Shown here: piece after piece, positions 7,856 through 17,859 of the stretch | Numbering within the stretch: position 1 is the stretch's first letter | Layout: the number at the start of each line of letters is the position of its first letter | Assembly (NCBI GenBank): GCA_017561665.1 | Contig: JAFZBQ010000034.1 | Location: forward strand, 1 to 64,000 | Direction of reading: 5' to 3' | DNA: 64,000 bases | DNA from: Bacteroidales bacterium | GTDB taxonomy: Bacteria > Bacteroidota > Bacteroidia > Bacteroidales > UBA932 | Translations under genes and position numbers: made by a program | Notes under the pieces: generated by a model | Database searches by the model: none | Seen by the model: only the letters and a program-made list of their open reading frames with translations | Told to the model about the DNA's origin: nothing

Positions 7856-10800
7856 ATGAAACTTAAATCCATCCGTATTCTGACGATTGCGCTGGCACTG
7901 CTGGCCATCTCGTCACAGATGTTCGCTCAGACGCATCAGGTGACCGGAAGGGTGCTTGACGCATCCAACGGCGAACCTGTCATCGGCGCCGGAGTCGTAG
8001 CTTCCAACGGTGGCGGCACAGTTACCGACTATGACGGCAACTATGTCATTTCGGTATCGTCCGACGCCACCCTCACCTTCTCCAGCATCGGCTACAAGAC
8101 TGTAACCGAGCAGGTTGGCGACCGCGCCCGCATCGACATCAACCTTCAGCCCGACAACCTCCTCCTGGACGAAGTCGTGGTACTTGGTTACACCTCTCAG
8201 AAAAAGGCCGAGCTGACTTCTGCCGTGGTTTCTATGAGCGGTGAAAAACTTACCGACGTGACAGCTCCCGATGTCGGCAATATGCTCCAGGGCAAAGTGG
8301 CCGGCGTTGTAGCAATGAACGCCTCCGGTCAGCCCGGCGACGGTGCTGACATCCGTATTCGCGGTACCGGTTCCATCAATGCCGGCGCAGGTCCGCTCTA
8401 CGTTGTGGACGGCGTTGCCGGCGGCAGCTTCAACCCCAACGATATCGAGACCCTCACAGTCCTCAAGGATGCATCGGCAACTGCCCTTTATGGTGCAGCC
8501 GCAGCCGGCGGTGTCATCGTCGTCACCACCAAGAGCGCCAAGAGCGACAAGTCCATAATCAACTTCAAGGCCAGCGCCGGTATCAAGAGAGCTCTTTCCG
8601 GCAGGTTCAAAACTATGGATTCTTACGAGCTGTACGACTTTTATTCAACAATCTACGCCAAATCAAAGATTCCCGCTCCTGCATACGATGCTCTCGAAAA
8701 CCAGAATTTCAACTGGATTGACAACTGCTTCAAGACCGGTGTCGTACAGAACTATTTCGCTTCTGCATCCGGAAAGGCGGGCAAGGTAGGTTACTACGTC
8801 AGCCTCGACCACTACAACGAGCAGGGTTCAATGATTAATACCGGCTACAAGCGCAACGCAGCCCGCATCAATCTCTCCGCTCCCATCTCCGAGAAACTCT
8901 TGATGAACGTCCGCTTGAACTACAAGAAAGAATACAGCGACTACGAGTGTGACCAGACCCGCGAAGCCTGCTACGTGATGCTGCCTTTCGATGTCCCGTA
9001 TGTAAAGGATGCAGACGGCAATTACACCAACGAACCCCTCCTGGTGAGCTCCGCCAGACGTTCAGATGGCGGCAAGTGGTATTCTTCCAATACCTACAAC
9101 GTATTCCATAGTGAGAAATACTGCTACAACAAGAGCCACAGCGAAGGCATTGTAGGAGACCTCCAGTTTATCTGGAACGTAACCGATTGGCTGACCCTGA
9201 CGTCGACCAACCGTTACGACAGTTCCAACATCTTCAGCGAAAAATACTACGATCCCGGTACAACCCTGGGCGCACCCGACGGAGAACTTGTCAACTCTGA
9301 TGGAGAGTGGAACGGATGGGGCACAACCAACCTGGCCAAGTTCCACAAGTCATTCAGCGCACACGATGTCAGCGCAATCGTGGGTTGGGAATATGGCGAA
9401 GGCTATTCCCGCGATATGGGCGCTTCCGGTAACGGAATGCCCTCGGGTCAGAGATCGCTGAACAACACCATTATGACCGGTGTTTCCGGAAGTGACTATC
9501 ACTCCCGTTCCTGGGCACTTCTGAGCCAGGCCCAGTATTCATACCTTGGCAAGTACATCCTGACAGCTTCTCTCCGCTACGACGAGAGCTACAAGTTCGG
9601 TCCTCTGAACCGCGGCGGTTTCTTCCCCGGCGCATCTGCGGCGTGGATTATTTCCAACGAAGATTTCTTGAAGAATTCTGCTGCTTTCTCTTTCCTCAAG
9701 CTCCGTGCGGGTTACGGTAAGACCGGTAACGACAATATCGAACCGTTCCAGTACCAGGATACATTCGCACTCACTGCCCAGTACAACAACGTGGTGTCTG
9801 CGTTCCTCGAGCGCCGGGCCAACTACAATCTCGGATGGGAAGAGGCATATATGGCCAGCATCGGTGTTGACGCCACCCTCTTCAACAACTGGAACATAAC
9901 CCTGGATGCCTACCACACCATCAATTCCAACCTTCTGCTCGACAGGCCACTGCCTCCTTCTACCGGCTTCTTCTCCGTAATGGACAATGTCGGAAAGGTA
10001 CGCAATATGGGTATCGAGTTCGCGGCAGACGGTGCCATCATCAAGAACAGGAATTTCGTCTGGACCGCAGGTATCAACCTGGGTGTCAACCAGAACCGCG
10101 TGCTGGAACTTCCTGAACATAAAGAAATCAACAATACCAAGGTCGAGGTTACCCAGTTAATCAAGGAAGGCCTTGACATCTATTCCTGGTATATGCCCAA
10201 GTGGGTAGGCGTTGACGTAGAGACTGGCCGTCCTCTGTGGGAGCATCTGGAATATGACGAAGACGGCAACGTTACCGAGACGACCTATGTCGACACTTAC
10301 GGCGACGCCACTCCCCAGGTTGTGGGCAGTGCATCCCCCTGGTTCAGCGGCGGTCTTAACACAGCTGTTTCGTGGAAAGGCTTTACCTTGAGCGCCACCG
10401 GAAGCTTCGTGGTCGGCAACAAGATTTACAACCGTACCCGTCAGCACATTCTGGATACCGACGGTGCCAAGGGCGGTTTCAACCAGCAGTCGTTTGACAA
10501 CGGCCTCGGATGGATCCGCTGGAAGAAGGGCGATCCCGACGGAACCAATGCATATGCTACCCACCCTCAGGCCATCAACGGCGGTAACAGCCAGGCCAAC
10601 GAGTACTCTTCACGTTATCTAGAAGACGGCAGTTTCTTCCGTCTGAGGAACATTACCCTCTCCTACGATCTGCCCCAGAACCTTGTCAGCAAGATCAAGA
10701 TGAGTTCTGCCCGTGTTTATGTATCGGCCGACAATATCTTTACATACACTCGCTTCTCCGGTATGGACCCCGAGGTACGCCTGGAAAGCACCACCTGGTC

Positions 10801-10873
10801 TCTGGCCGGTCTGTATGCAGACAACTATCCCGTCCCTATGTCCATTGTTATGGGTCTTGACATCAACTTCTAA
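7856..10873 (+). CDS. SusC-like TonB-dependent outer-membrane transporter
   Basis: The 1005-residue protein has a signal peptide (cleavage after MFAQ), a carboxypeptidase-regulatory-like beta domain (about residues 28-105: 'VTGRVLDASNGEPVIGAGV'), the TonB-box region ('DEVVVLGYT'), a plug domain with 'IRIRGTGSINAGAGPLYVVDG' and 'NPNDIETLTVLKDASATALYG', and a long beta-barrel ending in an aromatic residue (NF). Length and order are those of SusC/RagA proteins, which import oligosaccharides across the outer membrane with a SusD lid. The susD gene follows directly. The substrate is not readable from sequence; the neighbouring enzymes suggest a galactosamine- or galactose-containing glycan. Confidence 0.95.
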   Translation: MKLKSIRILTIALALLAISSQMFAQTHQVTGRVLDASNGEPVIGAGVVASNGGGTVTDYDGNYVISVSSDATLTFSSIGYKTVTEQVGDRARIDINLQPDNLLLDEVVVLGYTSQKKAELTSAVVSMSGEKLTDVTAPDVGNMLQGKVAGVVAMNASGQPGDGADIRIRGTGSINAGAGPLYVVDGVAGGSFNPNDIETLTVLKDASATALYGAAAAGGVIVVTTKSAKSDKSIINFKASAGIKRALSGRFKTMDSYELYDFYSTIYAKSKIPAPAYDALENQNFNWIDNCFKTGVVQNYFASASGKAGKVGYYVSLDHYNEQGSMINTGYKRNAARINLSAPISEKLLMNVRLNYKKEYSDYECDQTREACYVMLPFDVPYVKDADGNYTNEPLLVSSARRSDGGKWYSSNTYNVFHSEKYCYNKSHSEGIVGDLQFIWNVTDWLTLTSTNRYDSSNIFSEKYYDPGTTLGAPDGELVNSDGEWNGWGTTNLAKFHKSFSAHDVSAIVGWEYGEGYSRDMGASGNGMPSGQRSLNNTIMTGVSGSDYHSRSWALLSQAQYSYLGKYILTASLRYDESYKFGPLNRGGFFPGASAAWIISNEDFLKNSAAFSFLKLRAGYGKTGNDNIEPFQYQDTFALTAQYNNVVSAFLERRANYNLGWEEAYMASIGVDATLFNNWNITLDAYHTINSNLLLDRPLPPSTGFFSVMDNVGKVRNMGIEFAADGAIIKNRNFVWTAGINLGVNQNRVLELPEHKEINNTKVEVTQLIKEGLDIYSWYMPKWVGVDVETGRPLWEHLEYDEDGNVTETTYVDTYGDATPQVVGSASPWFSGGLNTAVSWKGFTLSATGSFVVGNKIYNRTRQHILDTDGAKGGFNQQSFDNGLGWIRWKKGDPDGTNAYATHPQAINGGNSQANEYSSRYLEDGSFFRLRNITLSYDLPQNLVSKIKMSSARVYVSADNIFTYTRFSGMDPEVRLESTTWSLAGLYADNYPVPMSIVMGLDINF

Positions 10874-10887
10874 TTATGAGCACAGTT

Positions 10888-12654
10888 ATGAAAAAGATAT
10901 TCGCATTTGCAATCGCTATCCTGGCGCTCGCGTCCTGTAATATGGACTTCTATTCCTCCGACTCTATGACATCGGCCCAGCTCAAAGAGAATCCCGGTGC
11001 TGCTGTCTATACTACCGACGGTATATATGCCCTGTTGAAGGACCCCCTTTACTATAAGGAATCCTACGACGACAGCAATACATATATCCGCTTCCTGTTC
11101 CAGCTTTCCGAGACCAGGGGCGACAATGTCACCATTTCCGGTCACTCCACAGACCCCTTCCTGCATCCCTACCGCTACGAAGATCTGGACAATACCAAGA
11201 ACAACTACTATTTCTGGTGGATTGGATACAAGATGATATATGCCGCCAATTCAAATATCGACGGTATCGACCCCAACGAAAGCGCCAAGAGTGCCCATAT
11301 GCTCGGTGAAAACTATTTCTTCCGCGCACTGATCCACTTCAATTTCGTCTCTCTCTACGCCAGGCCCTTTGTCTGCGGACGTGACAACCCCGGTATCGTG
11401 CTTCGCAGAGGTATGGATTATTCAAAGACAGAACGCGCCACGGTTGGCGAATGCTACGACGCCGTTGTCGAGGACCTCAAGGAAGCCATCAAATATATGG
11501 AGAAAGGTTCTCCCAGAGGTGACGCATCTTACGTATCGGCAACCGCCGCAAAGGCCCTTCTGGCACGCGTTTACCTGTTTATGGGTGACGAACACCTGCA
11601 GGACTGCGTAGACCTTTGCGACGAACTCATTGCAAAGGCTCCCGCCAAGGTCAAGGGTGTCTATACCATAGATGAACTTCAAAAGTATCCCACCGCGACC
11701 TGGACTTCTCCCGAAACCATCTGGTGCGTGCATCTGACTTACCCCACCGATCTCAAGTCTGCCAGCGCCACAATCGGTGCTATGTATTACAAAGACGGTA
11801 TTGAGCCGAACAACATCGGATGGGGCGAATGGTACTATAACGACGAACTCATCGAGCTCTTCAACCGTTATCCCGAGGACAGGCGATTCCTGGCTTATTT
11901 CACCTACGAGCCGAAGGCCATCCTGGACAACGGCAAGAAGATGGTTTGCTTCCCCGAAAAGCCCGAACTCGGCGACTACTGCGTAACCGGATATGCACTG
12001 GGCGATGCTGTCACAGCCAATGCCGACGGTTCTTACAGCTTCTCCTATGATGGCAAGAGCTACAAGGCCGTGCCCGAGCAGGTTAACGGTTATACCCGCT
12101 ACTTCATCAATGCCAACATGACCGGCGATGCATCTTACTACAACGGACGCACTCCCGCCTTCATCCGCGACGATGTTAATGAAGAAGACGGTATCCGCAA
12201 CAATGGCGGAACATTTGTCAGATATTACAACACCAAGTTCAGCTTCCAGGATGAGCAGCCGACTCTCAGTTCTCCCGCCATCCTCCGCTGGGGTGAGGTA
12301 TTCCTCAACAGGGCCGAGGCCAACGCCCGTCTGCACAACGACCAGGCTGCTTTTGACGATGTAAACTTCATCCGTCACCGCGCCGGCCTGGGCAGCGACG
12401 CAGACTTCACTACCGGTAACTACGGCAGCCGCGGCTATGCTTCTTCCCTGGACGTCGTCCTTGACGAGCGCCGTATGGAGCTCTGCTTCGAAGGCGACCG
12501 TATGTTCTCCATCTTCCGTAACAAGAAGGCTCTGGACCGCCGCTACGTAGGTTACCACCCTTGGGAGGTCATCAATTACGACGATCTTCGCATTGCGCTC
12601 AAGCTTCCTGCAGACGAGCTCAACGCTACCGATCTTGACCAGAACCCTCGTTAA
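10888..12654 (+). CDS. SusD-like glycan-binding lipoprotein
   Basis: The ATG at 10888 is chosen over 10876 because it starts a clean lipoprotein signal (MKKIFAFAIA..., lipobox LASC). The mature protein has the SusD/RagB plan: N-terminal TPR-like helices ('YFFRALIHFNFVSLYARPFV'), 'ATAAKALLARVYLFMGD', and the C-terminal family motif 'RWGEVFLNRAEANARL ... LDERRMELCFEGDR'. It forms the surface lid of the preceding SusC barrel and binds the glycan. It is 14 bp downstream of susC. Confidence 0.95.
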   Translation: MKKIFAFAIAILALASCNMDFYSSDSMTSAQLKENPGAAVYTTDGIYALLKDPLYYKESYDDSNTYIRFLFQLSETRGDNVTISGHSTDPFLHPYRYEDLDNTKNNYYFWWIGYKMIYAANSNIDGIDPNESAKSAHMLGENYFFRALIHFNFVSLYARPFVCGRDNPGIVLRRGMDYSKTERATVGECYDAVVEDLKEAIKYMEKGSPRGDASYVSATAAKALLARVYLFMGDEHLQDCVDLCDELIAKAPAKVKGVYTIDELQKYPTATWTSPETIWCVHLTYPTDLKSASATIGAMYYKDGIEPNNIGWGEWYYNDELIELFNRYPEDRRFLAYFTYEPKAILDNGKKMVCFPEKPELGDYCVTGYALGDAVTANADGSYSFSYDGKSYKAVPEQVNGYTRYFINANMTGDASYYNGRTPAFIRDDVNEEDGIRNNGGTFVRYYNTKFSFQDEQPTLSSPAILRWGEVFLNRAEANARLHNDQAAFDDVNFIRHRAGLGSDADFTTGNYGSRGYASSLDVVLDERRMELCFEGDRMFSIFRNKKALDRRYVGYHPWEVINYDDLRIALKLPADELNATDLDQNPR

Positions 12655-12665
12655 AAAGGACAACG

Positions 12666-14327
12666 ATGAAAAGAGTTTTAGTTTTCGCAAGCGTCGTTTT
12701 TCTCATGCTCTTCGCTGGGTGTGGGAAGGAAGATGGTCCGAAAACGGTAACCAAGCCCAAGGAACTTGCCGATCCAGAAATCAATGTGAGCGGCGTTCCC
12801 ACGGCGCCCATCGAGTCAGGTTCGTCATTCACGATGACGGTTTCCACCAAATCCAAGGGAGCCGTCACCGTAAATGTCGACAAGCCCTCCGTGGCACTTG
12901 TAAAGCCTACCGGAGACCTTCAGTACACCATTACGGCCGTATCCATCTCTGACGTCGAAGTCAAAATTCAGGTTTCCCAGGAAGAGGAGAAGACCGACGG
13001 TTACAAGGCTTCTACCAAAGAAGTCTCCTTCAAAGTGATTGGCATCGGTTCAGAAGCCATTCCCGGACCTGATGATGCCGTAACCGGCACCGCCGTTAAC
13101 TTCGAAGAGGCCGAAGGCGAGGTGATAAGCCCCGAAAGAGGCTTGTACTGCGCCCTGGAGATTCACTCCGCAAATACGCAGCTGTCTGCCGCCGACGTTA
13201 AGGCAAAACTCCTGACCGGCCATTCCCTGTGGCTGCTCGAGTTTTATCTTACAGAATTTATGAGCGGCAACATCTCTACGGCATACCTCAACCGGATTCA
13301 GGATTGCTTCGATGCCATCAGGGGCGGCGGCGCAAAGGCCATTGTCCGCTTTGCATACCGCGACAACAACGAACATCTCGATCAGGACCAGGAGCCTGAG
13401 GTGAACCAAGTGCTCAAGCATGTGGCCCAGATCAAGCCGATTCTGGTCAAGAATGAGGATGTGCTCTTCGTGCTGCAGGCAGGCTTTATCGGGTCATGGG
13501 GAGAGTGGTACTACACCACCCACTTCAACAAGATGGGAGACCGCAAGTCCCTGACGGACGCCCTGCTCGATGCCGTACCCGCTTCACGCCAGATTCAGTT
13601 GCGCACCCCCGCCTTCAAGATGAAGATGTACGACCTGGCGCTGAATGACACCATCACCTCCACCACAGCCCACGACGGTTCTCTGGTTTCCAGGCTTGGC
13701 GGTCACAACGACTGCTTCGGTGCCGATGAAAGCGACGAGGGAACATTCGAAGGCGATGCAACCCGCAAATACTGGAAGGCCGAAACCAGCTATACTATTA
13801 TGGGCGGTGAGACCTGCAAAGTGTCCGATTTCTGCCTGTGTCCGGCAACTCTCAAGGACCTTGAGGACTATCACTGGACATACCTGCACGACGGATACAA
13901 CCGTGACGTCCTTGCCCGCTGGGAGCGCGACGGATGCATGGATGAGATCAAGGCACGTCTAGGCTATAGGCTTGTACTTAAAGACGTTCATTACAGCAGC
14001 ATCGCGGCTGGCACACCCTGCAAGGTTACCATCCGCTTGTTCAACAAGGGCTTTGCCGCTCCCATGAACCCCCGCGAAGCGTGGCTGGTGTGGGTAGGTT
14101 CAGACGGCAAGACAGAGAAGAGTATGCTGGGAGTCGACCCTCGCGGCTGGCAACCCGGATACAACGGAATAGTCAGCTCTTTCACTCCCACTTCCGCCAA
14201 GGGCACCCTTTACCTCGAACTGTCGGATCCGCTCCTGCCAAATTACCCTGCCTACAGTATGGCACTTGCCAACAAGGGCATATTTGACAATAAAACCGGC
14301 TACAACAAATTATTCGAGGTCAAGTGA
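12666..14327 (+). CDS. Lipoprotein with DUF4874/DUF4832-type barrel domains
   Basis: The 553-residue protein has a lipoprotein signal (lipobox FAGC) and an Ig-like N-terminal domain (about residues 30-125). A putative glycosidase-like TIM barrel follows, with the DUF4874/DUF4832 hallmarks 'SPERGLYCALE', 'GGGAKAIVRFAYRDNNE', 'VLFVLQAGFIGSWGEWYYT' and 'MGGETC', and then a C-terminal beta-sandwich. A shorter paralogue lies at 19767-21137. The conserved E, W and C residues around the GSWGEWYYT and MGGETC motifs would be expected in a sugar-binding cleft. Biochemical function of the family is not established to my knowledge; a glycosidase acting with SusC/SusD is inferred from context. Confidence 0.75.
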   Translation: MKRVLVFASVVFLMLFAGCGKEDGPKTVTKPKELADPEINVSGVPTAPIESGSSFTMTVSTKSKGAVTVNVDKPSVALVKPTGDLQYTITAVSISDVEVKIQVSQEEEKTDGYKASTKEVSFKVIGIGSEAIPGPDDAVTGTAVNFEEAEGEVISPERGLYCALEIHSANTQLSAADVKAKLLTGHSLWLLEFYLTEFMSGNISTAYLNRIQDCFDAIRGGGAKAIVRFAYRDNNEHLDQDQEPEVNQVLKHVAQIKPILVKNEDVLFVLQAGFIGSWGEWYYTTHFNKMGDRKSLTDALLDAVPASRQIQLRTPAFKMKMYDLALNDTITSTTAHDGSLVSRLGGHNDCFGADESDEGTFEGDATRKYWKAETSYTIMGGETCKVSDFCLCPATLKDLEDYHWTYLHDGYNRDVLARWERDGCMDEIKARLGYRLVLKDVHYSSIAAGTPCKVTIRLFNKGFAAPMNPREAWLVWVGSDGKTEKSMLGVDPRGWQPGYNGIVSSFTPTSAKGTLYLELSDPLLPNYPAYSMALANKGIFDNKTGYNKLFEVK

Positions 14328-15052
14328 GACTAGTCGCACTGGCCCTTGCCGCCTCGGCGGTCATTATCTCCGGATGTCAGAACAAATCTGATGTCCGGGG
14401 ATATTGGTCTTCCAGGACCATCAATTTGGAGAATATTGCGGCAGCGGAAGATGAGTTTGCCGACTTTGCCCTCCTTGCATCCAAGGCTCCTGAGAAGGAT
14501 GCGTTTGCCGCCGTGGATATGCTGTTGAAAAAGGCTGGCAAAGACGAAGTGGCCTATCTGGTATACTCCGAATGGATTATCAGAGGCTTCAGTTCCATAA
14601 GCTCGCCTTGCCGCAACTGCCCGATATTTGTCCACGCCGCCGACAGGATTCTTTCACAGGGAATACTGAGCGACTTCGAGGCCGATGAATACCGCCGTCG
14701 GCGGGAGTTCTGCCTCCATAACCAAATTGGAGACCGGGCGGAGATTCCGCTTTTGTCAGACGAGATTGTCCAGTTTCCCGGCCGCACCCTGTTTCTGGTC
14801 CTCGACCAGGATTGTCCCTCCTGCAGGGAATCGATGCTGAAGTTCGATTCAGATAAATGGGCCGGGACATCTCTGGTTGCCCTTTGCTGCGGGCATGGTC
14901 CCCTGCCCGACACTCCCGGCTGGAAATGCTACCGGTTCATCCACGAACAGGAAATAATCGATACCCGCCAGACCCCATTCTTTTTTGTGATATCCCCCGA
15001 CGGAACAATTGAAAAATCTTATACCCCGGTATACGACGAATACGTATTATGA
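14324..15052 (+). CDS. Thioredoxin-fold-like lipoprotein
   Basis: A GTG start at 14324 overlaps the previous stop by 4 bp (GTGA), so the gene is translationally coupled. The 242-residue product has a signal peptide with lipobox ISGC. An N-terminal helical region with 'CRNC' recalls DUF5106. A C-terminal thioredoxin-like core holds 'LFLVLDQDCPSCRES' and 'TPFFFVISPDGTIEKSY', with a cis-Pro-like TP. The CPSC pair around residues 166-169 is the candidate redox site. A periplasmic reductase or disulfide-handling partner for the secreted enzymes is plausible, but no substrate can be named. Confidence 0.65.
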   Translation: MRLVALALAASAVIISGCQNKSDVRGYWSSRTINLENIAAAEDEFADFALLASKAPEKDAFAAVDMLLKKAGKDEVAYLVYSEWIIRGFSSISSPCRNCPIFVHAADRILSQGILSDFEADEYRRRREFCLHNQIGDRAEIPLLSDEIVQFPGRTLFLVLDQDCPSCRESMLKFDSDKWAGTSLVALCCGHGPLPDTPGWKCYRFIHEQEIIDTRQTPFFFVISPDGTIEKSYTPVYDEYVL

Positions 15053-16650
15053 AAAGACCTTTATTCTACCTGATGCTGGCGGCCGCCTTTATGACTTTTG
15101 CGGCCTGCTCCTGCAATCCCATCAACAATGATCCTGAGAACAACGGAGAAAACACACAACCCAACGACAAGCCCGAAGACAAACCCGACGAAGAGGCACT
15201 CAAGCCGGGGACGTTCAAGTTTGTTGCCTCCACCCTCAAGGGAAAGTGGAATCCAGGTGACCAGATATTCGTGCATGGCACTCTGGCGGCCTGGGCCGAG
15301 ATTGTAACCTTGACAGCGTCGAACATATCGGAAGATGGTAAAGTCGCCACAGCCGAACTGAATGACGTGACTACTGCACCCGCCGGCCCTGATGGCTTGT
15401 ATGCAGCATGGCCGGCTGAGGCGGTCAAGGGTTTAAAGGGTAAGTTGGGAACCAAAACCTTTTTCTCTTCATGCGATCAACTGCTGACAGTTGCTTATCT
15501 CAAGAAGGACACATTTACTTTCACTGATGCATCTTCTTCCCTTGCTTTTTCAGTGGATGGCGATTATGACAGTTATGCCTTGGCTGCCAATAACCGGGAC
15601 GGTGTCATCGTTACCAACTTTGAAGTGGAATATACCTCGGAGCAAACCGCCTTTACTCAAAAGCAGAATTCAGGCTACCCATATCTTTACGGTTCGGTAG
15701 AACCAGGCAATAAAGTTATGATCTGGATGCCCGGCAATATGTCTTTCAAGCGGGGCTTGACACTGTTTCTTGGCAAGGAAGGTTTATGGTCTGCAGTTTA
15801 CAAACTCGCCGGAGATGTAGTCTTGGAGACTGCTAAGTGCATGAACCTGGGGAATATAACCGCAAAACTTGAATCTTATGACGGCCCTGCCCCAAAAATG
15901 CCAAAAATGACCGGGAAAACAACCAAATATTCGGTGAATATAAAGGAACTGTCCGGTATCTGTCTGAGCGAAAACCAGGATTTCCTGTGGGGCCTTGGTG
16001 ACGAGGGCGACCTGGCAAAGATTTCCTTCACCGGCGAGGTACTGAGCACCGTACACGTCGGCGGCGACTCTGAGGACGTTTCCCGCAATCCAGAAACAGG
16101 GGACCTTCTCATCGGCCTGGAACCTAACGGCGTGGGCGTTATCAAAGCCCCCAGCTTCAATTCCTACGTAGAGACTCTCTTCAGCATCCCCGCCTGCAAC
16201 AGCTACGGTAACTCGGGCATAGAAGGAATTGCATATTACAAGGACGGCAAAGTATTCGTCGGAGCCCAGCACAATTCACATTTGTTCTTGTGCGACCTGG
16301 CCACAAAGACTGTTCTTTGGAGCATAACACCATGGGAAGCGTCACTGATTTCGGAGGTAGGAGGACTTTGTTACGATTCCAAGACAGACTGGCTTTGGAT
16401 CATTGACTCCGAATCCAAGAAGGTCTTTGTTCTCTCGGCAGAGAAACTCCTTACGTCAGAAGCCGCCACAGATCAAGAGAAGGTATACGATGCTATGCTC
16501 GGTGCTTATCCAGTCCCCGATGGCTCCAATCCCGAGTCGGTTTGCGTCGACCACAATAATTCATGCATCTGGGTCGGTGACGACGATGACAATTCATATC
16601 TCTATCGTTATGATATGACTGGTCTTGACGATTTCATTATTAATGAATGA
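15049..16650 (+). CDS. Lipoprotein with fimbrillin-like N-terminus and SdiA-regulated/phytase-like beta-propeller
   Basis: The start overlaps the previous stop (ATGA). The 533-residue protein has a lipobox (FAAC), a Pro/Asp/Glu-rich linker and an N-terminal all-beta domain reminiscent of fimbrillin-like proteins ('GDQIFVHGTLAAW', 'GLYAAWPAEAVKG'). From about residue 285 there is a beta-propeller with repeated 'LSGICLSENQDFLWGLGDEGDLAKI', 'GIEGIAYYKDGKVFVG' and 'EVGGLCYDSKTDWLWIIDSESKKV' blades. That pattern matches the SdiA-regulated, phytase-like propeller family. A role in binding or hydrolysing a phosphorylated ligand would fit the alkaline phosphatase next door; this is inference. Confidence 0.65.
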   Translation: MKRPLFYLMLAAAFMTFAACSCNPINNDPENNGENTQPNDKPEDKPDEEALKPGTFKFVASTLKGKWNPGDQIFVHGTLAAWAEIVTLTASNISEDGKVATAELNDVTTAPAGPDGLYAAWPAEAVKGLKGKLGTKTFFSSCDQLLTVAYLKKDTFTFTDASSSLAFSVDGDYDSYALAANNRDGVIVTNFEVEYTSEQTAFTQKQNSGYPYLYGSVEPGNKVMIWMPGNMSFKRGLTLFLGKEGLWSAVYKLAGDVVLETAKCMNLGNITAKLESYDGPAPKMPKMTGKTTKYSVNIKELSGICLSENQDFLWGLGDEGDLAKISFTGEVLSTVHVGGDSEDVSRNPETGDLLIGLEPNGVGVIKAPSFNSYVETLFSIPACNSYGNSGIEGIAYYKDGKVFVGAQHNSHLFLCDLATKTVLWSITPWEASLISEVGGLCYDSKTDWLWIIDSESKKVFVLSAEKLLTSEAATDQEKVYDAMLGAYPVPDGSNPESVCVDHNNSCIWVGDDDDNSYLYRYDMTGLDDFIINE

Positions 16651-16654
16651 TTCT

Positions 16655-17794
16655 ATGAAAAGATTATCTGTTGTTGCTGCTTGCATTGCAGCGCTGCTTG
16701 TTGTTTCCTGCAAACACAAAGAGGCGGAACCTGCGCTGAAGTATTACACTACGCCAAACTCATACGACATTGTTTCTGTCGAGGCGCCGGCAGCGGATGC
16801 AGAAATCCGCAACATCATTTTCATGATCGGTGACGGAATGGGACTGGAGCAGGTAAGTTGCGCATGGGTATTGAATCACGGCAAACTGAATCTGGATAAT
16901 ATGGCATCTGTCGGTCTGTCCCGGACCTGGAGCACCAGCGACCTGATTACCGACTCCGCGGCGGGCGGCACCGCCCTGGCCGTGGGAGAAAAGACAGCTA
17001 ACAGCCATGTGGGCTGCAGTCCCGCCAACGAACCGCTCTATTCCATGCTGGACAAGGCTCAGAAACTAGGCAAGAAGACCGGCGTGGTAGTCACCTGTCA
17101 TTTGGCCGATGCCACTCCGTGCGACTTCTGCTGCCACGACGACGACCGCTATCACTACGACGCCATCATCGCCGACTATACGGAATGCGGCGTCGATTTC
17201 ATAGCCGGCGGCGGACGCAATTACTTCGGCCCGAGCCGGCAGGACGGCCGGGACATAGTGGAGGAGATGAAGGCGAAGGGTTACAACTACGCTGCTACGG
17301 AGGAAGAGCTTTTGGCGGCACAGCTGCCAGTTCTGGGACTTCTCTCCGACGACAACCTGCCAGTTGCGGCAGAACGCGGCAACCTTTACCGCACTATGAC
17401 AGCCCGCTGCCTGGACCTGTTGAACGAGGCCGCCGGCGACAAGGGTTTCGTGGTGATGCTCGAAGGCTCGAGCATAGACGACTGGCTGCACGCCAACGAT
17501 ATAGAAAAGGCAATGGAAGAGTTGCTGGATTTTGACCGCACAATCGGTGATGTACTCCAGTGGGCGGCTGCGGACGGACACACCCTCGTGGTGATAACTG
17601 CCGACCATGCCACCGGCGCCCTTACCCTTCAGGACGGCGACCTTGAAAAAGGTGAAATCGGCGTAGCATTCGGCAACGACAGCCATAACGGCATCGCCGT
17701 TCCTGTATATGCCTGGGGGCCCGGCTCACAACTGTTTACGGGCATCCGGGAGAATGCGGAATGGGGACGTCTGATTACATCCTTTATCAAATAG
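16655..17794 (+). CDS. Alkaline phosphatase lipoprotein
   Basis: The ATG at 16655 is chosen because it directly precedes the signal peptide (MKRLSVVAAC..., lipobox VVSC) and lies 4 bp after the previous stop. The protein has the alkaline phosphatase superfamily signatures: 'MIGDGMGLEQ' for metal binding, 'TDSAAGGTALAVGEKTAN' with predicted nucleophile Ser101, 'CHLADATPC', and 'VITADHATGAL' plus a C-terminal 'DSHNG' His for zinc. It is about 380 residues, somewhat short for PhoA but in range for bacterial homologues. Predicted role: periplasmic or surface phosphomonoesterase. It is the last gene of the susCD operon and is followed by a strong terminator. Confidence 0.9.
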   Translation: MKRLSVVAACIAALLVVSCKHKEAEPALKYYTTPNSYDIVSVEAPAADAEIRNIIFMIGDGMGLEQVSCAWVLNHGKLNLDNMASVGLSRTWSTSDLITDSAAGGTALAVGEKTANSHVGCSPANEPLYSMLDKAQKLGKKTGVVVTCHLADATPCDFCCHDDDRYHYDAIIADYTECGVDFIAGGGRNYFGPSRQDGRDIVEEMKAKGYNYAATEEELLAAQLPVLGLLSDDNLPVAAERGNLYRTMTARCLDLLNEAAGDKGFVVMLEGSSIDDWLHANDIEKAMEELLDFDRTIGDVLQWAAADGHTLVVITADHATGALTLQDGDLEKGEIGVAFGNDSHNGIAVPVYAWGPGSQLFTGIRENAEWGRLITSFIK

Positions 17795-17811
17795 GATTAT
17801 ATTTTGAAACA

Positions 17812-17845
17812 AAAAAAGGTGGCTCGTCAATGAGCCACCTTTTTT
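17812..17845. terminator. Bidirectional rho-independent terminator
   Basis: The 8-bp GC-rich stem GGTGGCTC / GAGCCACC (17818-17825 and 17832-17839) has a 6-nt loop and is flanked by A6 on the left and T6 on the right. It can therefore end both the rightward phosphatase operon and the leftward gene at 17860-18612. Confidence 0.9.
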
Positions 17846-17859
17846 ACTATTATTCCAGA

